The position numbers were made by a program, and so were the translations under genes. Under the pieces are notes generated by a model. It was given only the letters and a program-made list of their open reading frames with translations. It was not told where the DNA came from and did not search any database. 64,000 bases of DNA from JAYODW01 sp038116745 (GTDB taxonomy: Bacteria > Pseudomonadota > Gammaproteobacteria > Ga0077536): positions 1 to 64,000 of the forward strand of contig JAYODW010000016.1 in NCBI GenBank assembly GCA_038116745.1, given 5' to 3'. This document shows, in pieces, positions 10,618-20,413 of the stretch (position 1 is the first letter of the stretch; the number at the start of each line of letters is the position of its first letter).

Positions 10618-13600
10618 CTACAGTTTCTCTATGTCAGGTTTGTTCCATGGCCCGGTGACGCTGTAGTCGCGGCGCAGGAGCTTATCAATCTGCTCCGGCA
10701 GGGACTTGAACATCTTCTGCCCGAGGTAATAGACCGCACCCGCACCGGCCCCCACCGGGCCGAACAGCGCTCCCGCAACGGGCAGGGTATCGGATACAGC
10801 AGGAAAGACGGCAATACGCAGATCGTAATCACGTTTGTGCAGGCCGGTTCGTCCAGAGGCATCGATGCGCGCCGCGGGACCAACAACGCTCAGGTTGTTG
10901 GTGTAGGCATCGCCCCTTTCGATCATGAAAAGTCCATCGATGCGATCGAACGCAAAACCTTTGCTGAACAGATCTTCAAAATCCAGAGCAAGTCGGCGTC
11001 GCAGAGTCTGCAGACTGAACAGACCGACCACCCTGCCACTGCCAGGTTCGATATCAGGCAGGCGTCCCTGATCCACCTTGAGCTGAATAGTGCCGCTGAG
11101 CCGTTCGAAGGAGAATTCCTGCGGAGCACCCGGCCACCTGGCGTTGATATCGAGTTCGGTCTTCCCGCCCTCAGTTGCTGCGACGTCGGAGCCAAAGCGC
11201 CCGAGCAGTCCATTAAGGGAGCCGCTGTTCACTTTGATGTCAAAACGACTCCGCTCTTCGTCGTCGCTGATGATCCACGCGCCCGTGGTCTCGACCGACA
11301 ATTCAGCGTCTGTGAAGCTCAGCGCTTCGAGCTGCAGTCCGTCCGCCGCCTTTGTCGTTACCAGATGCGCTTGACCGAGCTCCACTCTGCCGTAGGCAAA
11401 AGACTGCGCGTCAAGCTCCAGCGCCGGAATGCGCGCCGGGTGGATGCGTTCTCCGGAAGCCTCAGACGGGTTTGAGGCGGTTCGAGGGGTCAGCTGCAGC
11501 CGCTCGAGATCGAGCTTGACTGGCTGCGTATCAAGCTTACGCGGCACATCGAATTTGCCCGACAGCCGAGGGGAGGAGACTCGGAAGCGCCAGGCTTCGG
11601 AATCGCGGGAGCCGGTAGCCTGCAAGTCTTCGAACGGCTGTCCCCAGGCATCTACATGACTCACTTTGAGGTCAAAGCCGAGCGGCAGCTCGGTACCTGC
11701 GTTGCCGCTTGAGTCACCCTCCCGGCTGAGGAACTGTAACCATGCCGACAGAGGCAATGCGGGTGTGTAGCCATACACGTTGAAATCGGGCCGCCCCTGC
11801 AGTTTGCCCTGAGCGACCCCGAGTCCGACTTCGATGCGGCTGGCGCGGGTACGTCCGTCGCTGTCCCGCACGGCGTCAATTTCGGCGTAAATCTGGTCGG
11901 ACAGCGTGACACGGGTCTGTTCGGCAAGTCCGCTCCGAAGGTCGATCTCCACATGCAGCGGGCTGACTGCACCTCGGGCTTTGCCAATCGGGTGCGGCAG
12001 TCCGACCGCGAAATCGCGCAGATTGGAGTCCAGGCTCAGCTTCTGCGGCATTCCGCTGTCCCCCCGGGGCAGGCGCATGATTGCCTCCCAGCTCAGCTGC
12101 CCGCTCAGGCTTTCGAGCGCGTGGTAGCGGGCCAGCCAGGCGTGGACGGGGCCTGCATAGCGCTTGAGCTCCTGCACGACCTGGCCTGCGTCAGCGTCGC
12201 CCGACAGGCGTAATTCCGTGTCATAGACCGGATCGCCGAAGCCGCCGCGCGCTGAGAAAGTCACCGGCATCCCGTCGAAACTGGCGCGCAGGCCATCTCC
12301 CTGCCAGCTGCCCTTACCGAAACTCATCGTACCGTCGACCTGCTCGAGGGCAATGCGCTGCGTCCTTGTTCTGATCAGATTGTCGACAAAGTGCGCCCGG
12401 CCGAGAATTTCGCGCGGCCCGTCCGGATAAAGCGGCAGGTCCATATCGAGAAAAACCTCAAACGGACGTGTGATCTCAACTTCCTGGAGACGTGCCGCGC
12501 CGCCGTTGCGCAACGGGCTGTGCATGATGATGCCGACAGCGGCAGCACCATCGCCGGTGGCCGAGCCACGCATCTGAAGACGACGTTCGCGGATGAAGAG
12601 ATCCGGCAGCACGATTTCTGTCGGGGAAATGCTCGCGTCGCCGACTGTTCCCTGTTGCAGCCTGGTCGTGATCGTCGCGCCGTCGACTGCGAGTTCCCCG
12701 TGCAGGCCCTCAGCTATGGGCCATCGGCTGGAGTACTCGAGGTTGACGTCGTTAAAACCAAAAGCGGCCTGCAGCACGCCCTCGGCCTGACGAAAAGGCA
12801 GGTCCCGCAGCACGCCGCGCAGCAGGATGTGTCCATCGTGAAGCACACCTGAGTGGAATGCCTTGCGCATCCATTGTTCGCCGCGCGGCGGCAGCGCGGC
12901 CAGCGGTACGAGTTCATGTATGCGGGCGGCATCAGCACTGGCACTGTTGATCACCAGGTCGACGCTGGGTTCGGGGCCAGACAGGGCGCGCAGCGACCCC
13001 TCGAGATCAAACTGAGTGCCGTTAACAGCCCCGCGGAGCCGAGGGACTTCCAGGTCAATCAGGCCGTCTGCCTGGACCCGCCACGCGACCTCACCATCCA
13101 GCCCGGAGACGTCCAAGGGCGCGACGAAACGCTCGGAGGCACGCAGACTGCCATTGGCTTCTGCGAAACGCGCGCTGCCGGTGTCTGGCTGCAGCGTGAC
13201 CGAGAAGCTCCAGCCTTCGAGGTCTGGATGATTCGGGCCGGTGAGTGTGAGCTCTGCGACTTCAGCCGTCATGAAATATCCCGGCGCGGTCTGCTCGTCG
13301 GACCGCCAACCCGCCTCGATCTGGTTTAACTGGCCGGATGCGACCGTTGTGCGCAGTCGCGACCTCACTGCTTCCGGCACCGCATCGAGGTTGGCCGCAA
13401 GCATCCGCAGGGGCTCAAAGGGCAGCCTCGCGCCCCTCAGGGTGACACGCTGTAGTTTTCCTACGCCTGTCTCCCATGCCAGGCTGAGGCCCGCTTTCTC
13501 TGTGCCGGAAGAGGCCTGGGCAAATTTCATATCGGCCAGCTCCAGCTGCCAGCCCTGCGCACGTCTGCGAAGATAGCCGCGCGTAGCCAGCGCTGGTTCG

Positions 13601-14463
13601 CCCCGCTTGTCCTGGCCTGCGGCGAGCGCGCGCAGCTCCACTTGCCCGGATTCGAGTCGTGCATTGGACCAATCGGTCCACGCAACGAAATCGACGGTGC
13701 CCTCCGGGCGCGGCGCGCCAGACCATCCGAGCTGCTCGAGCAACAGCCCGCTGGTCAGCCCTTCCAGTTTGATTGCCAGGCTTCCGGACCAGGCCGCGGT
13801 CGTCGGATCACCATCTGCGTGCAGATCAAAACTGAGACTGCGGCCGAAAGTCGGTGGCAGCTGCACGATTCCCCTGATGCGCCGGGTGGAACCGCTGTTC
13901 TCGACCCGAGCACTCAGGTTGCTGAGAGCAAGATCAAGCTCCGTCATGCGGTCGAGCAGCGTGATGTCCGCGTGGCCGACTGAAAAATTTTCCTGCTCCA
14001 GGATCCACTGCAGCATCGGTGACTTCGGGGGAGGCATGCCTGCGACCGAGAAATGTCCATCCTCGTGCCGGATCACGGTCATCCCGACACCGTCCAGATG
14101 CAGGCGTCTTGGCTGCAGCCCGCCGCTGAGCAGCGAGCGCCATGGCGCGATGTCGATTCGGGCTGAGTCGAAGCGGATCAGCTCATCCTGCCCGTTAACA
14201 TCGCGCACGCTGATGTCGTCAATGTTGATCCGCGGTGCCCAGCCGTGCCACTCCGCAGAAATCGCGCCCACCCTGACCGGGCGGCCGACCATTTCACTGA
14301 CCCAGCTGAGCATCAAGTCCTGCTGATTTGTAATTTCGGGCAGCAGCAGACGGATAGTCGTGACCAGGACCGCGGCGGCGAGCAGTGTGGCCGCGATCAG
14401 TGACCACAGCAGGTTGATACCTGAAGCGAGTATGCCGGGGCGCGTCGTCCCGCTCGCTGTCAC
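10618..14463 (-). CDS. yhdP: YhdP family AsmA-like envelope lipid transporter
   Basis: YhdP is a very large inner-membrane-anchored periplasmic protein of the AsmA/bridge-like lipid-transfer class, needed for phospholipid passage to the outer membrane. The 1281 residues match the family. There is one N-terminal membrane segment at about 15-38 (LLWSLIAATLLAAAVLVTTI), then a DUF3971-type beta-rich body. An AsmA-like C-terminal block includes GSGRVVGLFSLQTLRRRLALDFEDLFSKGF, and the end has AVYYLGQKMFKSLPEQIDKL. The rng-yhdP order is the conserved one. Several open frames on the opposite strand are codon-bias shadows. Confidence 0.95.
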   Translation of the reverse strand: MTASGTTRPGILASGINLLWSLIAATLLAAAVLVTTIRLLLPEITNQQDLMLSWVSEMVGRPVRVGAISAEWHGWAPRINIDDISVRDVNGQDELIRFDSARIDIAPWRSLLSGGLQPRRLHLDGVGMTVIRHEDGHFSVAGMPPPKSPMLQWILEQENFSVGHADITLLDRMTELDLALSNLSARVENSGSTRRIRGIVQLPPTFGRSLSFDLHADGDPTTAAWSGSLAIKLEGLTSGLLLEQLGWSGAPRPEGTVDFVAWTDWSNARLESGQVELRALAAGQDKRGEPALATRGYLRRRAQGWQLELADMKFAQASSGTEKAGLSLAWETGVGKLQRVTLRGARLPFEPLRMLAANLDAVPEAVRSRLRTTVASGQLNQIEAGWRSDEQTAPGYFMTAEVAELTLTGPNHPDLEGWSFSVTLQPDTGSARFAEANGSLRASERFVAPLDVSGLDGEVAWRVQADGLIDLEVPRLRGAVNGTQFDLEGSLRALSGPEPSVDLVINSASADAARIHELVPLAALPPRGEQWMRKAFHSGVLHDGHILLRGVLRDLPFRQAEGVLQAAFGFNDVNLEYSSRWPIAEGLHGELAVDGATITTRLQQGTVGDASISPTEIVLPDLFIRERRLQMRGSATGDGAAAVGIIMHSPLRNGGAARLQEVEITRPFEVFLDMDLPLYPDGPREILGRAHFVDNLIRTRTQRIALEQVDGTMSFGKGSWQGDGLRASFDGMPVTFSARGGFGDPVYDTELRLSGDADAGQVVQELKRYAGPVHAWLARYHALESLSGQLSWEAIMRLPRGDSGMPQKLSLDSNLRDFAVGLPHPIGKARGAVSPLHVEIDLRSGLAEQTRVTLSDQIYAEIDAVRDSDGRTRASRIEVGLGVAQGKLQGRPDFNVYGYTPALPLSAWLQFLSREGDSSGNAGTELPLGFDLKVSHVDAWGQPFEDLQATGSRDSEAWRFRVSSPRLSGKFDVPRKLDTQPVKLDLERLQLTPRTASNPSEASGERIHPARIPALELDAQSFAYGRVELGQAHLVTTKAADGLQLEALSFTDAELSVETTGAWIISDDEERSRFDIKVNSGSLNGLLGRFGSDVAATEGGKTELDINARWPGAPQEFSFERLSGTIQLKVDQGRLPDIEPGSGRVVGLFSLQTLRRRLALDFEDLFSKGFAFDRIDGLFMIERGDAYTNNLSVVGPAARIDASGRTGLHKRDYDLRIAVFPAVSDTLPVAGALFGPVGAGAGAVYYLGQKMFKSLPEQIDKLLRRDYSVTGPWNKPDIEKL

Positions 14464-14584
14464 GCTTCGCGCTCCATCGCTATGCCGAGTTTAAGCAGCA
14501 CGATATGCAGAACGTGGGGGTGGTTGATTCGCCGTCAGCACAGCTGTTGTATCTCATCCGGCATCCGCGCATGACCCCGCGGGT

Positions 14585-16102
14585 TCAGAGCAGAACGATG
14601 TCGTACTGCTCGCGCGTGTAGGCTGTTTCGGCCTGGAAGCGGATCGGGATCCCGATGAAGGCCTCCAGTTCGCCGATGCTGATCGATTCTTCCTCGAGCA
14701 TGCGGTCGACCACCTCCTGAGCGGCCACAACGAGCAGGCGCTGGGCGTCGAACTGACGGGCCTCGCGCAGGATTTCGCGGAAGATTTCAAAGCACAGCGT
14801 TTCGACTGTTTTCAGCGAGCCCCGACCCTCGCAGGTCGGGCACGATTCACACAGCACGTGCTCGAGGCTCTCACGGGTCCGTTTGCGGGTCAGCTGCACG
14901 AGGCCAAGCGAGGTCACCTCGCTGATCATGATCTTGGTATGGTCGCGTTCGAGATTTTTCTCAAGGGCGCGCAGGACCTGACGCTGGTGCTCCGCCTCCG
15001 TCATATCGATGAAGTCGACGATGATGATGCCGCCAAGGTTGCGCAGCCGCAGCTGGCGCGCAATTGCCTGCGTTGCTTCCAGGTTTGTTTTAAAGATGGT
15101 TTCTTCCAGATTGCGATGACCGACGAAGCCACCGGTATTGACGTCAATCGTCGTCATCGCTTCCGTCTGGTCGATGACCAGGTGACCGCCGGATTTCAGT
15201 TCAACCCTGCGCTGCATTGCGCGCTGGATCTCATCTTCAATCGAATAGAGGTCCAGAATCGGGCGCTCGCCGGGGTAATACTCCAGATGCGGCACCAGCG
15301 CCGGGTTGAAGCGTGCTGCGAACTCCCGCACTTTATGAAAGTTCTCTTTGGAGTCGATGCGCACTTTCTCTGTGGTGGTGAGCGAGATGTCGCGGATGGT
15401 GCGCAGCACCAGAGGCAGGTCTTCGTAGATCAGGCAGGGTGATGCTCCCTGTTTGATGCGCTCTTCGAGCGTTTCCCACAGACGCTCCAGAAACAGCATG
15501 TCCTGGGCCAGTTCGTCGGCGCCGACGCCCTCAGCTGCGGTGCGCGCGATGAAGCCGCCTCGAGCAGGCGGGACGTCTGCACCGCGTTCGGTTTCGGATG
15601 CGGCGGGCTCCGTGTCATCTGCCGGATGCAGCTCAGGTCGGAGGGCCATGATCAGATCCCGCAGGCGCTGCCGCTCAGCTTCGTCTTCTATGCGCTGAGA
15701 AATCCCTACCGTGCTGGCTTTGGGTAGGTAAACCAGGTAGCGCGAAGGCACGCTGATCCGGGTGCTGAGGCGGGCGCCCTTGGTGCCCAGGGGGTCCTTG
15801 GTGACCTGAACCAGCACAGTCTCCCCCTCGCGCAGGACGCGGTCGATCGCAGGATCGGTATCGCCGTCCCGGGGGCAGCCGGTGATATCCGAGACATGCA
15901 GAAAGGCCGTTCTTGCGAGTCCGACCTCGACGAACGCCGCGCCCATGCCCGGCAGCACTCGACAGACCGTTCCCAGGTAGATATTGCCGACCAGGCCCCG
16001 GTTGCGTGTCCGCTCAATCGTGAGTTCCTGCAGAACGCCGTTTTCGACGACGCCGACCCGTGTTTCCTGGGGCGTGATATTGACGAGATATTCTTCCGCC
16101 AT
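14585..16102 (-). CDS. rng: Ribonuclease G
   Basis: RNase G is an endoribonuclease that matures the 5' end of 16S rRNA and degrades some mRNAs. The 505-residue protein has an N-terminal S1-type RNA-binding domain (EYLVNITPQETRVGVVENG), the catalytic metal-site segment TTIDVNTGGFVGHRNLEETI, and the zinc-link CPTC in LCESCPTCEGRG. It lacks the long C-terminal scaffold of RNase E, so it is RNase G. The central part from about residue 160 to 200 (TEPAASETERGADVPPARGG) is a low-complexity insertion, longer than in E. coli, inside the 5'-sensor/RNase H-like region. Confidence 0.95.
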   Translation of the reverse strand: MAEEYLVNITPQETRVGVVENGVLQELTIERTRNRGLVGNIYLGTVCRVLPGMGAAFVEVGLARTAFLHVSDITGCPRDGDTDPAIDRVLREGETVLVQVTKDPLGTKGARLSTRISVPSRYLVYLPKASTVGISQRIEDEAERQRLRDLIMALRPELHPADDTEPAASETERGADVPPARGGFIARTAAEGVGADELAQDMLFLERLWETLEERIKQGASPCLIYEDLPLVLRTIRDISLTTTEKVRIDSKENFHKVREFAARFNPALVPHLEYYPGERPILDLYSIEDEIQRAMQRRVELKSGGHLVIDQTEAMTTIDVNTGGFVGHRNLEETIFKTNLEATQAIARQLRLRNLGGIIIVDFIDMTEAEHQRQVLRALEKNLERDHTKIMISEVTSLGLVQLTRKRTRESLEHVLCESCPTCEGRGSLKTVETLCFEIFREILREARQFDAQRLLVVAAQEVVDRMLEEESISIGELEAFIGIPIRFQAETAYTREQYDIVLL

Positions 16103-16294
16103 GGCCTGACTCTTTGAAATCGAATGGATGAGTGCGTTTCAGCGCCGTTCGCAAGCGGCAGCCACGGTCTTAAGAGCAATACAGCAGGGACCAGGAGCGC
16201 GACTTCGGAAGTATAGCGCTGCGTTGCAGCATAGGCTCATAGCCCGGTGCTCAAGACCATATCGCGGGTGGCTGGCCCAGCCTCCCTCGGGCCG

Positions 16295-16300
16295 TATAAT
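16295..16300 (+). promoter_or_regulatory. Candidate -10 element for the GlgC-like gene
   Basis: A perfect TATAAT, in the context CCGTATAATGCGCG, lies 49 bases before the GlgC-like start codon in the 246-base divergent gap to rng. The best -35 candidate is TGGCCC at 16273-16278 with a 16-base spacer, which is weak. The gap holds nothing else I can name. Confidence 0.5.
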
Positions 16301-16348
16301 GCGCGCCCGCACGACCTTCCACCGGTCAAGTCTCCCTGAGCGCGAACC

Positions 16349-17575
16349 ATGCTGCTGGCTAATCCTAACGACCCACTGACTCTGATCCTGGCGATCGGCG
16401 ACGGACGTGGCCTGGAGCCCTTGACGCGGCGGCGCGCGACCGCCGCCATGCCCTTCGGCGGCAGTTATCGGCTGATCGACTTCGCACTCACGAACTGCCT
16501 GCATTCAGGGCTGCGCCGGATCCTGGTGCTGACCCAGTACAACTCGCTCTCGCTGCAGAATCACATCCGCGACGGCTGGACGATATTCAATTCTGATCTT
16601 GGCGAGTTCATCACGCCGGTGACCCCACCTATCGGGGATGCGGCGTCCACCTATGCCGGGGTCGCCGACGCGCTGTACAAAAACCGCTACCTCATCGAGG
16701 ACGCCAAGGAAGAGCATCTGGTGGTGCTGTCGGGCGAGCAGGTCTACCGCATGGACTATGCGGCTCTCCTCGCGTGGCATGTGAAGCACGAGGCCGATGT
16801 GACCATGGCCGGCGTGGCCTCTCCGGTGGGGCTGAATACTGAAGCTCACATCACCATGGAGCTTGACGGCGACGAGGTCCGCGCGATTCATGAGCAGCGC
16901 GACGCCGCACACGCTGAGCGGGCTGACGGCCTGCTGGTGCCGATGCGGGTCGCGGTATTCCGGCGCACGGCGCTGCTTGAGCTGCTGCACACCCTGGACC
17001 AGGGCAGAGACTGCGGGCTCTCGCTGACTGCGTTGATCGGACGCCATCTGAAGCATTTCAAGCGGGTCGTCGGCTATCACTTCGGTGGCGCTTCCGGGCG
17101 GGTGAGCCAGGATCGCTACTGGCGGCCGCTCGAATCCCTGGACGCCTATTACGCGGCCAATATGGATCTTCTGGAGCTGGAGCCGCCCCTGGATTTGTAC
17201 CAGACCAACTGGCAGATTCGAACCTACCAGACCCAGCGGCCACCGGCGCGTACGGTGCCCGGGCGCTCGTGCAACGAAGGAATCTGCGTGAACTCCATTG
17301 TGTCCGGCGGCACGGTGATTGCCGGCGGCGGGGTTAACCACAGCGTGCTGGGTAACCGGGTCTATATAGAGGACGGCGCGACGGTAGAGGACTCTATCCT
17401 GTTCTCTGACACGCGGATCGGTGAAAACGCTCAGGTCAGGCGCTGCATCTGCGACCGTAACGTAAGGATCCCGGCCGGCGAGCGGATCGGCTTTGACGCT
17501 GAGGCTGATGCCGCGCGATTCACGGTGACGGCAGAAGGGGTGGTCGTAATTCCGTCGGATTTCGAGTTCCGCTGA
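16349..17575 (+). CDS. GlgC-like ADP-glucose pyrophosphorylase homologue, catalytic residues lost
   Basis: Over its whole 408 residues this protein aligns with bacterial GlgC, which makes ADP-glucose for glycogen. The N-terminal nucleotidyltransferase half is followed by a left-handed beta-helix with NSIVSGGTVIAGGGVNHSVL and RRCICDRNVRIPAGE. Key sites are changed. The nucleotide loop GGRGTR is IGDGRG at 16-21. KPAV is TAAM at 31-34. The catalytic Asp of LAGDHIYK is Glu130 (LSGEQVYR). The glucose-1-phosphate Lys of VEKP is Gln183. The Asp of YWRDVG is Pro260. The fold seems intact but catalysis is unlikely; it may be a regulatory subunit. No other glycogen gene lies in the window. Confidence 0.85.
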   Translation: MLLANPNDPLTLILAIGDGRGLEPLTRRRATAAMPFGGSYRLIDFALTNCLHSGLRRILVLTQYNSLSLQNHIRDGWTIFNSDLGEFITPVTPPIGDAASTYAGVADALYKNRYLIEDAKEEHLVVLSGEQVYRMDYAALLAWHVKHEADVTMAGVASPVGLNTEAHITMELDGDEVRAIHEQRDAAHAERADGLLVPMRVAVFRRTALLELLHTLDQGRDCGLSLTALIGRHLKHFKRVVGYHFGGASGRVSQDRYWRPLESLDAYYAANMDLLELEPPLDLYQTNWQIRTYQTQRPPARTVPGRSCNEGICVNSIVSGGTVIAGGGVNHSVLGNRVYIEDGATVEDSILFSDTRIGENAQVRRCICDRNVRIPAGERIGFDAEADAARFTVTAEGVVVIPSDFEFR

Positions 17576-17602
17576 CGCCCCGGTCTGATGAGGTGCGGCC
17601 GT

Positions 17603-19048
17603 TCAGGTCCGCGTACCGCCGACCGTCAGACGGTCAATCCTCAGAGTGGGCTGCCCGACACCAACCGGTACTGACTGCCCATCCTTGCCACAGGTGCCGA
17701 CGCCACTGTCGAGCGCCAGGTCATTGCCCACCATCGACACCCGGGTCAGCACGTCCGGGCCGTGCCCGATGAGCGTCGCGCCGCGCACCGGTGCGCCCAG
17801 TTTGCCGTCTTCAATCAGGTAGGCTTCGCTCGCGCTGAATACGAACTTGCCGTTGGTAATGTCGACCTGCCCGCCGCCAAAACTGACCGCGTAGAGTCCA
17901 CGGCTCACGCTGCGGAGGATTTCATCGGGTTCGCGTTCCCCCGGCAGCATGTAGGTGTTGGTCATGCGGGGCATGGGGCGGTGGGCGTAAGACTGACGCC
18001 GTCCGTTACCGGTCGGCGCGGTATTCATGAGCAAAGCATTGTGCCGGTCCTGCATATAGGCGCGCAGATGACCGCGTTCGATGAGGGTAGTGCACTGACT
18101 CTGCACGCCTTCGTCGTCGACTGACAAAGATCCGCGCCTGTCGGGCAGCGTACCGTCATCGACCACCGTGCACGCGTCATCCGCGACCCGCTCGCCTATG
18201 CGTCCAGAGAAAGCAGAAGTTCCTTTCCGATTGAAATCGCCTTCGAGCCCATGACCAATGGCCTCGTGCAGCAGGATCCCGGGCCACCCGCAGCCCAGCA
18301 CCACGACCATGTCACCGGCCGGCGCATCGACGGCTTCCAGGCTGACGAGCGCCTGGCGCAGGGCCTCGTCGGCGATGCGCTCCGGCGTGCTGTCGGCAAA
18401 CAGTGCAGCGTAAGAGGTCCGACCGCCGCCGCCCTGCGTGGCGGACTCCCGTCGACCTGCCTGTTCCACGATCACCGATACGTTCAAGCGGACGAGCGGG
18501 CGGATGTCGCAGGCAAGGTGTCCTGCGGCGTCGGCGATGAGAACGGTGGAATGCTGGGCGGACAGGCTGACCATGACTTCACGCACCCGCGGGTCTGCGG
18601 CGCGCAGGCGCTGATCAAGCCGGCGCAGGACGGCGAGTTTGTCCTGCGTCGAAGTAGCGTCGATCGGATCGTCCGCCACGTACAGTGGCGTCGGGGCTGC
18701 GCTGCCCCTCTGCAGCGCGACGTCCTGCGACTGGCCAGCCCGGGTGATGGCCCTTGCCGTCTTCGCCGCCTCGCGGAGTGCCGGCAGGGTGAGGTCATCG
18801 GTGTAGGCAAAACCGGTCTGTTCGCCGCTGACCGCGCGCAGGCCGGCGCCCTGTCGGATGCTGTGTACACCTTCTTTAATGATGCCGTCCTCGAGGCTCC
18901 ACGACTCGCTGCGGGTCGCCTCCAGGTAGAGATCTGCGATGTCGGTGCCACCGCTGAGGGGACCGAGGACCTGTTCAAGGTCGCGGTAGGAAAGTCCGCC
19001 CGGATGGAGCAGTCGGGCTTCTGTCATAGGCATGATTGAGGCTGTCAT
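17603..19048 (-). CDS. tldD: Metalloprotease TldD
   Basis: TldD pairs with TldE (PmbA) as a zinc protease that degrades unfolded peptides and processes modified peptides such as microcins. The 481-residue protein has the HExxxH zinc motif at 261-266 (HEAIGHGLEGD) and the C-terminal block GGQVDITNGKFVFSASEAYL, plus the metal-ligand region with SMVGNDLALDSGVGTCGKDG. The start is uncertain between the ATG at 19048 and in-frame ATGs six or seven codons later. pmbA is not in the window. The gene converges on the GlgC-like gene and is divergent from alaC. Confidence 0.96.
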   Translation of the reverse strand: MTASIMPMTEARLLHPGGLSYRDLEQVLGPLSGGTDIADLYLEATRSESWSLEDGIIKEGVHSIRQGAGLRAVSGEQTGFAYTDDLTLPALREAAKTARAITRAGQSQDVALQRGSAAPTPLYVADDPIDATSTQDKLAVLRRLDQRLRAADPRVREVMVSLSAQHSTVLIADAAGHLACDIRPLVRLNVSVIVEQAGRRESATQGGGGRTSYAALFADSTPERIADEALRQALVSLEAVDAPAGDMVVVLGCGWPGILLHEAIGHGLEGDFNRKGTSAFSGRIGERVADDACTVVDDGTLPDRRGSLSVDDEGVQSQCTTLIERGHLRAYMQDRHNALLMNTAPTGNGRRQSYAHRPMPRMTNTYMLPGEREPDEILRSVSRGLYAVSFGGGQVDITNGKFVFSASEAYLIEDGKLGAPVRGATLIGHGPDVLTRVSMVGNDLALDSGVGTCGKDGQSVPVGVGQPTLRIDRLTVGGTRT

Positions 19049-19204
19049 GACGTCATTATGGCATCCGTTACAGGCCCGTTCTGTGCTGCTTGTTCCGCCC
19101 GTTCCCCACCCTCCGCAGAGCCTGCAAGGAACCGTTTGACAGGTGTCTGTCGTGCCGGTAGCTTTGCCGCCTCCCTACCACCCCCGCAGACGCAGTCAGG
19201 CATC

Positions 19205-20386
19205 GTGAGCACCGGATTTTCTCGCATCGAGCGGCTGCCGCCGTACGTTTTCAACCAGGTCCACGAGTTGAAAATGGCGGCTCGCCATCGTGGTGAAGAC
19301 ATCATCGATTTCGGTATGGGCAATCCCGATCAGCCCACGCCCCAGCACATCGTTGACAAGCTGTGTGAAGCTGCGCAGCGCGAGGATACCCATCGTTACT
19401 CGGTCTCCCGCGGCATCCCGCGTCTGCGCCGGGCGATCTGTAACTGGTATCGCGAGCGTTACGACGTGGAGCTCGACTACGAGACAGAGGCGATAGTCAC
19501 CATCGGCTCCAAAGAAGGTCTGGCGCATCTTGCCATGGCGACGGTGGACCACGGCGATACCGTGCTGGTGCCCAACCCGGCGTACCCGATCCATCCATAC
19601 GGGTTTGTCATCGCCGGTGCCGATATCCGCCACGTCCCGATCGGGCCCGGGATTGATTTTTTCGAAGAGCTCGAGAACGCAATCCGCAACACCTGGCCCC
19701 GGCCCAAGCTGCTGCTGTTGAATTTTCCGAGCAACCCCACGGCCCAGTGCGTTGAGCTGGATTTCTTCGAGCGCGTTGTTGCCATTGCGCGTGAAGCCGG
19801 AATCTATGTTGTCCACGACCTGGCCTACGCCGACCTGGTCTTCGACGGTTACAAAGCGCCGTCCATCATGCAGGTCGAAGGTGCGCGCGACATTGCCGTG
19901 GAGTTCTTCTCCATGTCCAAGAGCTACAACATGCCGGGGTGGCGCGTCGGTTTCATGGTCGGCAACCGGGATCTGGTGTACGCGCTGGGGCGTATCAAGT
20001 CGTATCTCGATTACGGCACGTTTACCCCGATTCAGGTAGCCGCGATAGCCGCGCTCGAAGGACCGCAGGATTGTGTCACCGAGATCTGCCGGATGTACCA
20101 GCATCGCCGCGACGTGTTGTGCGACGGCATGCGGGCTGCCGGCTGGAACGTGGAAAAGCCGCGCGCAACCATGTTCGTGTGGGCGCGGATCCCGCCTGAA
20201 CTCGAAAGTCTTGGCTCGCTGGAATTCTCCAAAAAACTTCTGGCAGAGGCCCGGGTGGCCGCGTCGCCGGGGATCGGTTTCGGCGAGTACGGCGACGCCT
20301 ATGTCCGGTTCGCGCTGATCGAGAACGAGCACCGCACGCGCCAGGCGCTGCGCGGGATCAAGGACATGATGCGTCATGTCGGCTGA
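19205..20386 (+). CDS. alaC: Alanine-synthesising aminotransferase AlaC
   Basis: AlaC is a class I PLP aminotransferase making alanine from pyruvate and glutamate. The frame is open from 19058, but homology begins at FSRIERLPPYVFNQVHELKM, so I place the start at GTG 19205, giving 393 residues. Landmarks are GSKEGLAHLAMATVDHGD, the SNPTAQC segment, the PLP-lysine motif SMSKSYNMPGWR, and the C-terminal SPGIGFGEYGDAYVRFALIE. The Shine-Dalgarno match before GTG is weak, so the exact start is less sure than the identity. It is the first gene of the alaC-hom-thrC-recJ set. Confidence 0.93.
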   Translation: MSTGFSRIERLPPYVFNQVHELKMAARHRGEDIIDFGMGNPDQPTPQHIVDKLCEAAQREDTHRYSVSRGIPRLRRAICNWYRERYDVELDYETEAIVTIGSKEGLAHLAMATVDHGDTVLVPNPAYPIHPYGFVIAGADIRHVPIGPGIDFFEELENAIRNTWPRPKLLLLNFPSNPTAQCVELDFFERVVAIAREAGIYVVHDLAYADLVFDGYKAPSIMQVEGARDIAVEFFSMSKSYNMPGWRVGFMVGNRDLVYALGRIKSYLDYGTFTPIQVAAIAALEGPQDCVTEICRMYQHRRDVLCDGMRAAGWNVEKPRATMFVWARIPPELESLGSLEFSKKLLAEARVAASPGIGFGEYGDAYVRFALIENEHRTRQALRGIKDMMRHVG

Positions 20387-20413
20387 TCCCGCGGGTCGGT
20401 GAAGGAGCCCGCA

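Noticed and set aside
10629..14326. Long open frames on the strand opposite yhdP
   Set aside because: They are typical of GC-rich codon bias. YhdP is clearly homologous over its whole length and the opposing frames contain no known motifs.
16103..16348. Possible small gene in the rng/GlgC-like gap
   Set aside because: Frames here are Arg/Ser/Pro-rich with no start context or recognisable protein; the region is better explained as promoter DNA.
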